Assembly (NCBI RefSeq): GCF_009707545.1
Contig: NZ_WLYK01000018.1
Span: forward strand, 1 to 64,000
Direction: 5' to 3'
Source of the DNA: Nakamurella alba
Lineage (GTDB): Bacteria > Actinomycetota > Actinomycetes > Mycobacteriales > Nakamurellaceae
Length of the DNA: 64,000 bases
Notes under the pieces: model-generated
What the model was told of the DNA's origin: nothing
The model's input: the letters and a program-made list of their open reading frames with translations, nothing else
Databases searched by the model: none
Made by a program: the position numbers and the translations under genes
Shown: piece by piece, positions 1 to 9,084 of the stretch
Position numbering within the stretch: the stretch's first letter is position 1
Layout of the letters: each line of letters begins with the position of its first letter

Positions 1-2337
1 GACAAAGCCTGGGAACTGCCACCCGAACTCCGCCACCTGTTCGAACAACACATGCTGCACACCGCCCCCGGCCGCTGCCTGGCCAACCTCAAAGCCCTCG
101 CCGAACGACTCGTCACCGCCATGGACCCCGACCGCGCCGTCAACGACGAACACGAAGCCTTCGCCAAACGCACCGTCACCGTCCAACCGCTGCGCCGCAG
201 CATGGCCCGCCTCACCGGCGACCTCGCCGCCGAAGACGCCGCCATGATCATGACCGTCCTGGACCTGCTCGCCGACGCCACCAAAGGCATGGACGAACGC
301 GGCACCGACGCCCGCCGCGCCGACGCCCTCACCGACCTCTTCGCCCGCCTCGCCGCCGGACACACCATCACCCTCACCGACCTCTATCACTTCCCCGAAC
401 TCGCACCCCACACCCGCCACCACACCACCCACAACAGCAGTAGCGACAGCAGCGGCAGCAGCGGCAGCGAGACCGGCAGCGGCGAGAACAACATCACCGC
501 GCACGATGTCACCGACCCGGCCGACATGGCCGACGCCGAAAGCGCCGACGGCAGCCCGGCCGACACCACCGACGATGCCACCGACAGAGCCGACACCGCT
601 GGCGCCGACAGCACCGACGGCAGCCCGGCCGACACCACCGCCGAACACACCGACGACCAGCACACCGAGCCGCCGACCGGGCAACCCGAGACGGGCGGCT
701 CCGCAGCCAACGCTTCGTCGATGAACCCCGCCGGCGAGACCGACACCAGGCCCGGGCCCGACGCCGCCACCGAGCCGGATACCGCAACCGAGCCGGATAC
801 CGCCACCGAGCCGGATACCGCCACCGAGTCAGATATCGCGACCGAGTCCGGCGCCGAGGGCGGTCAGGCTCCTTCCGACGACAAGTCGTGCGGCGGAGAA
901 TCGGCGCACGAAAGCACCGACTCGACCGGCGATGTCGACGACGACAGCGCGGCCCCCGCGGGCGACGAAGACCCCGCCCACACCACCGCCACCGAGCCGA
1001 CCGCCCCCAAGACCGATACCGACGAGAACAGCGATAGCGGTCAGGACGACCGGGCCGACCACACCTGCGGCTCCAGCCTTCTCGACGTGGACGACACTGA
1101 CGCTGAATCCGTCGATATCGCCGACGCCGACGACATCGCCGGCAGCGGAGCCATGCCCGACCCACCCGAACCGGACGACAACGGTGCCCACGCCGACGAA
1201 CATGACCGACCGCGGTCCGCCGACGACAGCGATGAAACGGCCCGCGGCGGAGCCATGCCCGACGCAGCTGAAGGGGTTTTCGACGAAGTAGCCGAGGAGA
1301 ACTACCACGGAAGTGGTGACGCCGGTCCGGCGTCACGAGGGTCCGCTACCGGCTCGGCTGCCGGCGTCGACTCCGGCGAACATGACCGATGCGGCACCGC
1401 AGACGGCAACAATGAGGAGGCTCCGGGCGGAGCCATGCCCGATCCCGGCTGGCCTCGATCCCCTGGCGACGGCTCCGACGACTCCGACGACTCCGGCGGC
1501 TGCACCGGTGGCCGAGCCACGCCCGACGCCACCGACAGCGACTGCAGCACCGAACCCGACGACTTGCAGGACCTGATCGACTACCTCAACAGCAGCGATC
1601 CCGCCGACCGGCCCGCAGTTGACGCCCGCGCAGGGTCAGCCGGGAACCCGGGTCCGAAGGACGCCGAGCCGGAGGACCCGGAGGAAGCACCCGCCCGGCG
1701 GGGGTTCCGGATCTCCCCGCACGACCCGGACGCCGACCACCACGACACCCAGGTCACCGACATCCACCCCGCCGCCAGACCCGTCCGCGCCGAACACGCC
1801 TTCCACACCACCGTCACCATGTCCCTGCACACCCTGCTCGCCCTGGCCCGCAACCCCGGCCTGCTCCACCGGCAAGGACCCATCACCGCCGAACTCGCCC
1901 AAGCCATGGCCGAAGCGACCACCACCGTCAGCCTGCTCATCCTCGACGAGCACACCGGCACACCCGTCGGCGCCTCCGACACCCACTACGTCCCCGGCAG
2001 CCGGCTCCGCCGCAAAATCGAACACCTCAACCCGCACTGCTCCTGGCCCTCCTGCCGCCGCCGCGCACAGACCTGCGACCTGGACCACGTCACCCCCTAC
2101 GACCACGACAGCCCCACCCGCGGCGGACAAACCTGCCTGCACAACCTGCGACCCCTGTGCCGCCACCACCACCTGCTCAAAACCCACACCGACTGGACCT
2201 ACCAAGAGCACGCCGACCGCACCGCAACGTTCACCTCACCCCTCGGACACCGCACCCACCGACCCCCACCCGCGGTCGTCCACCCCGCCGAACACGCCAA
2301 CGAATGGAACATCGATGACGACCCCGCCCCGTTCTGA
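1..2337 (+). CDS. 13E12-family HNH endonuclease (DUF222), 5'-truncated by window edge
   Basis: The frame is open from base 1, so the N-terminus lies outside the window; the first in-window ATG is at 52. The first ~125 residues look like the end of a DUF222 (13E12) domain. The last ~110 residues are an HNH nuclease domain, with CSWPSC, CDLDHVTPY and LRPLCRHHH supplying the His/Asn and zinc-binding Cys residues. Between them lie roughly 400 residues of Asp/Glu/Ser/Thr/Ala-rich low complexity with internal repeats. The conserved ends use mostly GAA, AAA and CAA for Glu, Lys and Gln, whereas downstream genes use GAG, AAG and CAG. These families are multicopy in actinomycetes and often linked to mobile DNA; the actual substrate is unknown. 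Family call is firm, role is not. Confidence 0.85.
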   Translation, partial: DKAWELPPELRHLFEQHMLHTAPGRCLANLKALAERLVTAMDPDRAVNDEHEAFAKRTVTVQPLRRSMARLTGDLAAEDAAMIMTVLDLLADATKGMDERGTDARRADALTDLFARLAAGHTITLTDLYHFPELAPHTRHHTTHNSSSDSSGSSGSETGSGENNITAHDVTDPADMADAESADGSPADTTDDATDRADTAGADSTDGSPADTTAEHTDDQHTEPPTGQPETGGSAANASSMNPAGETDTRPGPDAATEPDTATEPDTATEPDTATESDIATESGAEGGQAPSDDKSCGGESAHESTDSTGDVDDDSAAPAGDEDPAHTTATEPTAPKTDTDENSDSGQDDRADHTCGSSLLDVDDTDAESVDIADADDIAGSGAMPDPPEPDDNGAHADEHDRPRSADDSDETARGGAMPDAAEGVFDEVAEENYHGSGDAGPASRGSATGSAAGVDSGEHDRCGTADGNNEEAPGGAMPDPGWPRSPGDGSDDSDDSGGCTGGRATPDATDSDCSTEPDDLQDLIDYLNSSDPADRPAVDARAGSAGNPGPKDAEPEDPEEAPARRGFRISPHDPDADHHDTQVTDIHPAARPVRAEHAFHTTVTMSLHTLLALARNPGLLHRQGPITAELAQAMAEATTTVSLLILDEHTGTPVGASDTHYVPGSRLRRKIEHLNPHCSWPSCRRRAQTCDLDHVTPYDHDSPTRGGQTCLHNLRPLCRHHHLLKTHTDWTYQEHADRTATFTSPLGHRTHRPPPAVVHPAEHANEWNIDDDPAPF
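769..840 (+). repeat. Four tandem 18-bp coding repeats
   Basis: Four consecutive 18-bp units beginning ACCGAGCCGGAT encode a Thr-Glu-Pro-Asp-Thr-Ala hexapeptide array inside the acidic linker of the HNH protein. Units 1-3 are near identical and unit 4 has drifted. This suggests slippage growth of the linker. Confidence 0.9.
1198..1442 (+). repeat. Degenerate 65-bp direct repeat, 180 bp apart, in the HNH linker
   Basis: GAACATGACCGA occurs at 1198 and 1378, and GGAGCCATGCCCGA occurs exactly 51 bases after each (1249 and 1429). A further copy of the second motif is at 1147. The protein shows recurring EHDR...GGAMPD blocks. The array is coding, not intergenic. Confidence 0.8.
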
Positions 2338-2441
2338 CGGCACCGCCGTGATGTCCGGTGCGGGTAGTTTGAGTCGCCCGGCCACTGGTCACACTGTCCG
2401 TGGTCATTTCGACCGAACTGGGCATCAACGGAGGGTGGATC

Positions 2442-3452
2442 GTGCGGGACTTCCTGTGTCCGAACTGCGGCCAGCGGCTGGCGTTCGAGAACTCGGTATG
2501 TCTGAACTGCGGAAACAGCGTCGGCTTCGATCTGCCGACCCGCTCGTTCCGGCTGGTCGGGGCGGACGGGGCGACGACCGACAACGGGGACCCGGCGACC
2601 ATGTGCGCGAACCTGGCGGTCGCCGCCTGCAATTGGGTCACCCCCTTCGGGTCCCCGGACGGCCTCTGCCGCTCCTGCGCACTGACCCGCACCCGGCCGT
2701 CGGACGACGACACGATCGCGTTGGGCGAGTTCGCCGCGGCGGAGGCCGCCAAGCGCCGGCTGGTGGTGGAACTCGACGAGCTGTCCCTGCCGATTGTCGG
2801 CCGGGACCAGAACCCGGAGACCGGCCTCTGCTTCGACCTGCTCTCCAGCGAGCACGAGCCGGTGGTCACCGGGCATGCCGACGGCGTGATCACGCTGGAC
2901 CTCGCCGAGGGCGACGACGCCCACCGCGAGCAGCTGCGGGTCTCCATGGACGAGCCCTACCGCACCCTGCTCGGGCACTTCCGGCACGAGATCGGCCACT
3001 ACTACTTCTCGGTGCTCGCCGAGCAGGGCGAGGCCCGGCAGCGGTTCGAGAGTCTCTTCGGCGACCCGGATCTCGACTACCAGGCGGCACTGGACCGGCA
3101 CTACTCGCAGGGCGCGCCCGCCGGCTGGGAGGAGACCTACGTGTCCTCCTACGCCACCATGCACCCGGCCGAGGACTGGGCGGAGACCTTCGCGCACTAC
3201 CTGCACATCCGCGACACCCTCGACACCGCAGCTGCTTTCGCAATGGCTCCGGCCGGCGCGACGCTGGACCGGCCGAACGCCGGCGCCGCCGGGTTCGACC
3301 GGATCATCGAGCTCTGGGTGCCGCTGACCTGGTCGCTCAACATGGTCAACCGGTCCATGGGGCACAAGGACCTCTACCCCTTCGTGCTGCCCCCGGCCGT
3401 CCTGGAGAAGATGCGGTTCGTCCACCTGCTGGTGGCCGGCGACACCGTCTGA
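2442..3452 (+). CDS. Putative zinc-binding metallopeptidase with N-terminal zinc ribbon
   Basis: A 336-residue protein. It opens with a zinc ribbon (CPNCG then CLNCG) and has more Cys pairs near residues 65-85. HEIGHYY at about 182-188 is an HExxH gluzincin-type active site, and a downstream EDWAETFAHY supplies the likely third zinc ligand. This matches the actinobacterial/proteobacterial putative zinc-binding metallopeptidase family. GTG 2442 is chosen because GGAGGG at 2430-2435 sits 6 nt before it; the longer GTG at 2400 lacks such a site. No signal peptide is seen, so it is likely cytoplasmic. Substrate unknown. Confidence 0.85.
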   Translation: MRDFLCPNCGQRLAFENSVCLNCGNSVGFDLPTRSFRLVGADGATTDNGDPATMCANLAVAACNWVTPFGSPDGLCRSCALTRTRPSDDDTIALGEFAAAEAAKRRLVVELDELSLPIVGRDQNPETGLCFDLLSSEHEPVVTGHADGVITLDLAEGDDAHREQLRVSMDEPYRTLLGHFRHEIGHYYFSVLAEQGEARQRFESLFGDPDLDYQAALDRHYSQGAPAGWEETYVSSYATMHPAEDWAETFAHYLHIRDTLDTAAAFAMAPAGATLDRPNAGAAGFDRIIELWVPLTWSLNMVNRSMGHKDLYPFVLPPAVLEKMRFVHLLVAGDTV

Positions 3453-3484
3453 CCATCACCCGGGGCCGGATCAGAACCAGGGGC

Positions 3485-4318
3485 TCACTCCGCGATCGGT
3501 ACCGCTGTGCCGGTCACCGAGATGCCGCCGGCCTCGGGGATGTCGACGACCAGCCGGCCCGGCCGGCCGATGTGCGCACCCTGCTGCACGACGATCCGGG
3601 CCGGCGGGGTCACGGCACCGATGGCGCGCAGGTAGCCGCCGAGCGCCGCTGCCGCCGAGCCGGTGGCCGGGTCCTCCCGGACACCGCCCGGCGGGAACGG
3701 GTTGCGCGCCACGAACTCGTCGTCCGAAAGTCGGTGCACCACCGCCACCGTCGCGCCCCAGCCGTGGTCGTACATCAGCGCGGCCAGCGCGTCCTGGTCC
3801 TGGTCCAACGACTCCAGCGCCTCCGCCGACACCGCCACCACCGGGTGCAGATTGCCCGAGAACGACTGCCGCACCGGCAGTTCCGGGTCGAGATCGGCCT
3901 CGGTCAGCCGCAGGCAGGCCAACAGCTCGGCGATCACGGCCGGCGCGATCTCCGACACCTGCGGTACCACGCTGACCAAGGTCGCCGTCATGCCCTGGTC
4001 GGTGAGCTGGGTCGCCACCTCGATCTCACCGGGATTGGCGTCCAGGACCAACGGCCCCGCCCCCTGCTGCTCGGCGAGGGCCACGGCGGTCGCGATCGTC
4101 GCGTGCCCGCAGAAGTCCACCTCGGCCAGCGGCGAGAAGTAGCGGATCCGTGCCCGCCCCGGTCCGCTCGGGAACAGGAACGCCGACTCCGAGTAACCCA
4201 GATCGGCCGCGATGCGCTGCATCTCGGCGTCGGTCGCACCCGTGGCGTCGAGGACGACACCTGCCGGGTTACCGCCGGACGGATCGGACGAGAACGCCGT
4301 GTAACGCAGGATCTCCAC
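3485..4318 (-). CDS. PhzF-family isomerase/epimerase
   Basis: A 277-residue protein of usual PhzF length. SESAFLF near the N-terminus carries the catalytic Glu of the family, with GHATIATAVAL and DPATGSAAAALGGYL as the other hallmark motifs. PhzF proteins are diaminopimelate-epimerase-like folds acting on small acids; without phenazine genes nearby the substrate is unknown. The GTG at 4318 is preferred over an upstream extension because TACGCT (4330-4325) lies 7 nt before it as a leaderless promoter, and the protein from here starts at the canonical VEILRYTAF. It is divergent from rarA. Confidence 0.88.
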   Translation of the reverse strand: MEILRYTAFSSDPSGGNPAGVVLDATGATDAEMQRIAADLGYSESAFLFPSGPGRARIRYFSPLAEVDFCGHATIATAVALAEQQGAGPLVLDANPGEIEVATQLTDQGMTATLVSVVPQVSEIAPAVIAELLACLRLTEADLDPELPVRQSFSGNLHPVVAVSAEALESLDQDQDALAALMYDHGWGATVAVVHRLSDDEFVARNPFPPGGVREDPATGSAAAALGGYLRAIGAVTPPARIVVQQGAHIGRPGRLVVDIPEAGGISVTGTAVPIAE

Positions 4319-4376
4319 GGCCGCAGCGTAGCCGGGGCGGTCCGGCACTGTCGGTGGGACTCGGTAATCTCGCCAG
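4319..4376. promoter_or_regulatory. Divergent phzF-like/rarA promoter region, both probably leaderless
   Basis: On the plus strand TAATCT (4365-4370) ends 7 nt before the rarA GTG. On the minus strand TACGCT (4330-4325) ends 7 nt before the PhzF GTG. Both positions put transcription start at the start codon. No convincing -35 element was seen. Confidence 0.55.
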
Positions 4377-5819
4377 GTGACCGACGGAGAACTGGGCCTG
4401 TTCGGCGACCCGACGCCCCGGCCCGCCGTACCGACGAGCGCAGCCGCCGGCGCGGCGGTGGAGTACCGCAACGGTCTCGATCCGGTCGACCCCCGCGCCC
4501 CGCTCGCCGTCCGGATGCGCCCGCGCACGCTGGACGAGGTGGTCGGCCAGCAGCAGCTGCTGAAGCCCGGCGCCCCGCTACGCCGCCTGGTCGAGGGCGG
4601 GGCGCCGTCGTCGATGCTGCTCTACGGCCCGCCCGGCACCGGCAAGACCACCCTCGCCACCCTGGTCGCCGGTGCGACCGGCCGCCGGTTCGCCCAGCTC
4701 TCCGCGCTGTCGGCCGGTGTCAAGGAGGTCCGCGCGGTCATCGCGGACGCCGCCGCGGCCCTGCGCCGCACCGGCGAGCAGACGGTGCTGTTCATCGACG
4801 AGGTGCACCGGTTCTCCAAGACGCAGCAGGACTCGCTGCTCGGCGCCGTGGAGAACCGCACCGTCATCCTCATCGCCGCCACCACCGAGAACCCGTTCTT
4901 CTCCGTCGTCTCGCCGCTGCTGTCCCGCTCCCTGGTCCTGCAGCTGCAGCCGCTCACCGACGAGGACGTCGCCGCCCTGATCGACCGGGCGGTTCTCGAC
5001 GAACGCGGCCTCGCCGGCGCCGTCACCCTCACCGCCGAGGCCAGGACCCAGCTGCTCGCCCTCTCCGGTGGCGACGCCCGCCGCGCACTCACCGCGCTCG
5101 AGGCCGCGGCCGACTCGGTGAAGGGGACCGGGCAGGACGAGGTCGACCTGGCCGCCGTCGAACGTGCGGTGGACCGCGCCGCAGTGCGGTACGACCGCGA
5201 TGGCGACCAGCACTACGACGTGATCAGCGCGTTCATCAAGTCGATCCGCGGCAGCGACGTCGACGCCGCCCTGCACTACCTGGCCCGGATGATCGAGGCG
5301 GGGGAGGACCCGCGGTTCATCGCCCGCCGGCTGATGGTGCACGCCTCGGAGGACATCGGGCTGGCCGACCCGACCGCCCTGCAGGCCGCCGTCGCCGCCG
5401 CTCAGGTGGTGCAGCTGGTCGGGCTGCCGGAAGCGCGGATCGGCCTGGCCCAGGCCACCATCCACCTGGCCAGCGCGCCGAAGTCCAACGCCGTGGTCTC
5501 CGCGATCGACGCCGCGATGGCCGACGTCCGCGCGGGCAAGGCGGGCAGCGTTCCGCGGCACCTGCGCGACGGCCACTACCCGGGCGCCGCGGCCCTCGGC
5601 AACGCCCAGACCTACGTCTACCCGCCGTCCACCCCGGACGGCATCGCCACCCAGCAGTACCCGCCGGACGAGCTGGTCGGCCGGGACTACTACGAACCCG
5701 TCGGTCGGGGCGCCGAGCGCGCCCTCGCCGAGCGGATGCCGAAGTTGCGGCGCGCTGTCCGCGGCACGCCCGCCGCCGATGACAAGCGGACCGAGACCAA
5801 TCAGGAGGAGAAGAAGTGA
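4377..5819 (+). CDS. rarA: Replication-associated recombination ATPase RarA (MgsA)
   Basis: A 480-residue clamp-loader-like AAA+ ATPase. Walker [10 protein letters not shown] is at about 84-92, Walker [11 protein letters not shown] at about 137-146, and sensor-type TTENPFFSV follows. The C-terminal MgsA oligomerisation region has the typical [16 protein letters not shown] and [20 protein letters not shown] signatures. It acts at stalled replication forks. Start is the GTG right after a TAATCT hexamer. The stop overlaps the GTG of the next gene (GTGA), so the two are co-transcribed. Confidence 0.96.
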   Translation: MTDGELGLFGDPTPRPAVPTSAAAGAAVEYRNGLDPVDPRAPLAVRMRPRTLDEVVGQQQLLKPGAPLRRLVEGGAPSSMLLYGPPGTGKTTLATLVAGATGRRFAQLSALSAGVKEVRAVIADAAAALRRTGEQTVLFIDEVHRFSKTQQDSLLGAVENRTVILIAATTENPFFSVVSPLLSRSLVLQLQPLTDEDVAALIDRAVLDERGLAGAVTLTAEARTQLLALSGGDARRALTALEAAADSVKGTGQDEVDLAAVERAVDRAAVRYDRDGDQHYDVISAFIKSIRGSDVDAALHYLARMIEAGEDPRFIARRLMVHASEDIGLADPTALQAAVAAAQVVQLVGLPEARIGLAQATIHLASAPKSNAVVSAIDAAMADVRAGKAGSVPRHLRDGHYPGAAALGNAQTYVYPPSTPDGIATQQYPPDELVGRDYYEPVGRGAERALAERMPKLRRAVRGTPAADDKRTETNQEEKK

Positions 5820-6793
5820 GCACGCAGACCGACGCGATCACCGTCACCGGGTACGGCGGGCCCGAGGTCCTCACCGTCGAGAAGATCGACGTGTCGGCGC
5901 CGGGCGAGGGCCAGGTGCAGGTCCGGGTCGCCGCGGCCGGGATCAACTTCATCGACATCTACCGCCGGCAGGGTGTCTACCCCGAACCGCTGCCCAATGT
6001 CCCCGGTCGCGAGGGCGCCGGCACGGTAATGGCCATCGGACCCGGGGTGGACGGCGTCGCGGTGGGCGACCGGGTCGCCTGGTGCGACGTGCACGGTTCG
6101 TACGCGGGCCTGGTCAACGCCCCGGCCGCGGCACTGATCCCGGTCCCGGACGGCGTCGACGACCAGCAGGCCGCCGCCTTCCCGTTGCAGGGCCTCACCG
6201 CGCACTACCTGGCCACCGACTCGTACCCGGTCCGCCCCGGCGACACCGTGCTGGTGCACGCCGGCGCCGGTGGAGTGGGCCTGCTGCTCACCCGGATCGC
6301 CCGGATCCGCGGCGCCCGGGTGATCACCACCGTGTCCACCGACGCCAAGGCGGAGCTGTCTCGGGACGCCGGAGCGGACGAGATCATCGTCGGTTACCAG
6401 GATTTCGAGCACAAGGTGCGCGAGCTGACCGGCGGGGCCGGGGTGCAGGCGGTGTACGACGGCGTCGGCAAGGACACCTTCGACGCCTCGCTGGCCTCGC
6501 TCGCAGTCCGCGGCACGATGGTGCTGTTCGGCGGGTCCAGCGGCCAGGTCCCGCCGTTCGACCCACAGCGGCTGAACGGCCTCGGATCGCTCTACCTGAC
6601 CCGCCCGACCCTGGCCCACTTCACCCGCACCCGGGCCGAACTGCTGGCCCGCTCCGCCGAGGTGCTCGGCTGGATCGCCGACGGCCGGCTCGAGGTGCGG
6701 ATCGGCGGGACCTACCCGCTGGCCGACGCCGCCCGGGCGCAGGAGGACCTGGCCGGGCGGCGCAGCACGGGCAAACTGCTGCTGCTGCCCTGA
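5816..6793 (+). CDS. NADPH:quinone oxidoreductase, zinc-independent MDR family
   Basis: A 325-residue medium-chain reductase. The N-terminal GroES-like half has [15 protein letters not shown] and GREGAGTV. The Rossmann half has [16 protein letters not shown] at about 144-159, the NADPH-binding AxxGxxG motif. There are no structural zinc Cys clusters, which points to the quinone-reductase (Qor) branch. A strong AGGAGGAG site precedes the GTG, which overlaps the rarA stop. Its stop codon sits in the loop of a terminator hairpin. Confidence 0.93.
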   Translation: MSTQTDAITVTGYGGPEVLTVEKIDVSAPGEGQVQVRVAAAGINFIDIYRRQGVYPEPLPNVPGREGAGTVMAIGPGVDGVAVGDRVAWCDVHGSYAGLVNAPAAALIPVPDGVDDQQAAAFPLQGLTAHYLATDSYPVRPGDTVLVHAGAGGVGLLLTRIARIRGARVITTVSTDAKAELSRDAGADEIIVGYQDFEHKVRELTGGAGVQAVYDGVGKDTFDASLASLAVRGTMVLFGGSSGQVPPFDPQRLNGLGSLYLTRPTLAHFTRTRAELLARSAEVLGWIADGRLEVRIGGTYPLADAARAQEDLAGRRSTGKLLLLP

Positions 6794-6810
6794 GCGGGCA
6801 ACAGCAGCAG
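6776..6810. terminator. Bidirectional hairpin with a stop codon in its loop
   Basis: Arms of 15 bp (6776-6790 and 6796-6810, one mismatch) flank the loop TGAGC. The TGA in the loop is the stop codon of the quinone reductase. The convergent GH13 gene ends at 6814, so one hairpin can serve both strands. Confidence 0.75.
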
Positions 6811-6813
6811 ATC

Positions 6814-8511
6814 TCAGACCCGCAGCCAGACCGTGGTGTCGACCGGCAGGGTCCCGGCTGCGTCCCCAGAGGGCAGCGCCTCCGAGGACAGCAGCAACTC
6901 ACCGGCCGGCAGCGGGACCGGGGCGTCGGAGATGTTGGCCAGCACGGTGATCCCGGCCGTGGTGAACGCCAGCACCCCCGCCGGGGCATCGTCCAGCCAG
7001 GCCAGTCCGCCGGTCGCCAGACCCAGGGATGCGCGCAGCCGCAGCGCGTCCCGGTACATCTCCAGCGTCGAGCCCGGCACGCCGAACTGCCGGTCCCAGG
7101 CCAGGTCCGCGTACGACGCCGGCTGCGGGAGCCAGGTGGCCGCCGACGGCCCGAACCCGTTGCCCGGCGCGCCGCCGACCCACGGCAGCGGCACCCGGCA
7201 GCCGTCGCGACCGGCGATCTCGTAGTCCGAGCGCCACCAGGTCGGGTCCTGCCGCAGGTCGTCGTCCAGGTCCGTGTGCTCGGGCAGTCCGAGCTCCTCA
7301 CCCTGGTACAGGTACGCCGAACCGGGCAGCGCCAGCATCAGCAGCGTCGCCGCCCGCGCCCGCTGCAGACCCAGCACCGCATCGGGCTGCGGATCGCCGG
7401 CGCGGATCCCGTTCGGGCGTGGGACATCCTGCGGCAGACCGAATCTCGAGGCGTGCCGGACCACGTCGTGGTTGGACAGCACCCAGGTGGTCGGCGCCCC
7501 GACCTCCGCGTTCGTGGAGATCGACCGGTCGATGACCAGCCGCAGCACCCGGGCGTCCCAGGGCGAGGCCAGGAAGTCGAAGTTGAACGCCTGGTCCATC
7601 TCGTCGCGCCGGACGTACCGGGCCAGCCGGTGCAGCGGTCGCACCCACGCCTCGGCGACCAGCATCCGGCTGGGGGAGTAGGTGTCCAACAGCGACCGCC
7701 ACTCGCGGTACACCTCGTGCACCTCCTCGCGGTCCCACATCGGCAGGTCGGCCACCGCCGGCTCCTCGCCGTCCGGCAGGTCGGCGAAGGTGGACACCGG
7801 GCTGCTCAGGTCCAGGTCCGGCCGGCCCGGGGCCTTGATCAGCGAGTTCGCCACGTCGATCCGGAAACCGTCGACACCCTTGTCCAGCCAGAACGCCAGC
7901 ACCGACAGGAACTCGTCGTGGATCGCCCGGTTGTCCCAGTTCCAGTCCGGCTGCCGGGTGTCGAACATGTGCAGGTACCACTGGCCAGGGCTGCCGTCGG
8001 CGTTCGTGGTGCGGGTCCAGGCCGGCCCGCCGAACACCGACAGCCAGTTGTTGGGCGGCTCCGCCCCGTCGACGCCCTTGCCGTCGGCGAAGATGTAGCG
8101 GTCGCGTTCCGCCGATCCCGGCGCCGCGGCCAGCGCCTCGCGGAACCAGCGGTGCTCGTCGGAGCTGTGGTTCGGCACCAGGTCGATGATCACCTTCAGG
8201 CCCAGTCCGTGCGCCCGCTCCAGCAGCACGTCGAAGTCGTCGATCGTGCCGAACAGCGGGTCGACGTCGCGGTAGTCCGCCACGTCGTAGCCGGCGTCGG
8301 CCTGCGGCGAGGTGTAGAACGGCGACAGCCAGACGGCGTCCACGCCGAGTTCCGCCAGGTCACCGAGGTGCGAGGTGATGCCGGGCAGGTCCCCGATGCC
8401 GTCGCCGGAGGCATCGGCGAAGGAGCGGGGATAGATCTGGTAGACGACGGCGGTGCGCCGCCAGTCCGGGGTGGTGGCGTCGGAGGGCTGCTCGGGGGTG
8501 TGGTCGGTCAC
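6814..8511 (-). CDS. GH13 alpha-glucosidase (oligo-1,6-glucosidase type)
   Basis: A 565-residue glycoside hydrolase of family 13. AVVYQIYPRSFADASGDGIGDL opens the barrel, followed by DLVPNHSS (conserved region I), GFRIDVANSL (nucleophile Asp), LVAEAWV (acid Glu) and SNHDVVRH (third Asp). The C-terminal beta domain is complete. Cytoplasmic, with no signal peptide. It hydrolyses alpha-glucosides such as maltose or isomaltose; exact specificity is not readable. The GTG start has GAGGAT 7 nt upstream. It is convergent with the quinone reductase. Confidence 0.93.
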   Translation of the reverse strand: MTDHTPEQPSDATTPDWRRTAVVYQIYPRSFADASGDGIGDLPGITSHLGDLAELGVDAVWLSPFYTSPQADAGYDVADYRDVDPLFGTIDDFDVLLERAHGLGLKVIIDLVPNHSSDEHRWFREALAAAPGSAERDRYIFADGKGVDGAEPPNNWLSVFGGPAWTRTTNADGSPGQWYLHMFDTRQPDWNWDNRAIHDEFLSVLAFWLDKGVDGFRIDVANSLIKAPGRPDLDLSSPVSTFADLPDGEEPAVADLPMWDREEVHEVYREWRSLLDTYSPSRMLVAEAWVRPLHRLARYVRRDEMDQAFNFDFLASPWDARVLRLVIDRSISTNAEVGAPTTWVLSNHDVVRHASRFGLPQDVPRPNGIRAGDPQPDAVLGLQRARAATLLMLALPGSAYLYQGEELGLPEHTDLDDDLRQDPTWWRSDYEIAGRDGCRVPLPWVGGAPGNGFGPSAATWLPQPASYADLAWDRQFGVPGSTLEMYRDALRLRASLGLATGGLAWLDDAPAGVLAFTTAGITVLANISDAPVPLPAGELLLSSEALPSGDAAGTLPVDTTVWLRV

Positions 8512-8643
8512 CGGTCAATCCTCATCACCAGCACGCCGCACCGCCAAATCAACCCGATCGGTGGCCCACGCCCCGGCGGGTAGTCTGGGGCCGCACTGCC
8601 CGGGGACCGGGCGGATCAGGCCGGATGAGAAGGGTCAGCGACG

Positions 8644-8991
8644 GTGAAGCGGATCTACTACTTCGGTGCGGGTGTCGCCCTCGGCGTCGCCGCGACCCGG
8701 CGCACCCGGCGGGCCAAGGAAGCCGCCCGGGCCGCCCTGGCCGCGAAGCTGACCCCCTCGGCCATCGCCGCCGACGTCGCCGATGCCATCGCCGAACTGG
8801 GCAACGCCGTCGGCTCCTTCGCCTCCGACGTCCGGCAGGGCGCCGCCAACCGGCGCGCCGCCTACCGCCCGATGATCGACAACGCCACCGGCGCCGTCGC
8901 CATGCTCGCCCCGGACCAGATGGGCCCGCAGGCCGGCAGCACCGTCGCCAGTAGCACCGTCGACGCCGACCCGTCGCGCCGCTCCGCCTGA
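8644..8991 (+). CDS. Small conserved protein upstream of alaS (DUF6167-like)
   Basis: 115 residues. A short hydrophobic start (YYFGAGVALGVAATRRTRRAKE) is followed by an Ala-rich helical stretch and a polar tail. Actinomycetes carry a protein like this between rpsD-side genes and alaS; the DUF6167 name is from memory of that context. Start GTG with a TAGTCT hexamer about 57 nt upstream at 8581. Function unknown; the N-terminal helix may anchor it to the membrane. Confidence 0.75.
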   Translation: MKRIYYFGAGVALGVAATRRTRRAKEAARAALAAKLTPSAIAADVADAIAELGNAVGSFASDVRQGAANRRAAYRPMIDNATGAVAMLAPDQMGPQAGSTVASSTVDADPSRRSA

Positions 8992-9084
8992 GTCGCAGAC
9001 CCCGACACCCCGGCAAACCTCGGCGCCCCGAAGCAGCCTCACCCCACGTCCAGTCATGCCTGCAACAGAAATCGGACACCTCTG

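Noticed and set aside
769-1442. Regular repeats that could suggest a CRISPR array
   Set aside because: The repeats are in frame, 18-bp tandem or 180 bp apart without spacer structure, and encode a low-complexity protein segment.
1619-5782. A 1387-residue plus-strand open frame
   Set aside because: It runs across the HNH, metallopeptidase, PhzF and RarA genes in the wrong frame and is Arg/Pro-rich with no domain; a high-GC shadow.
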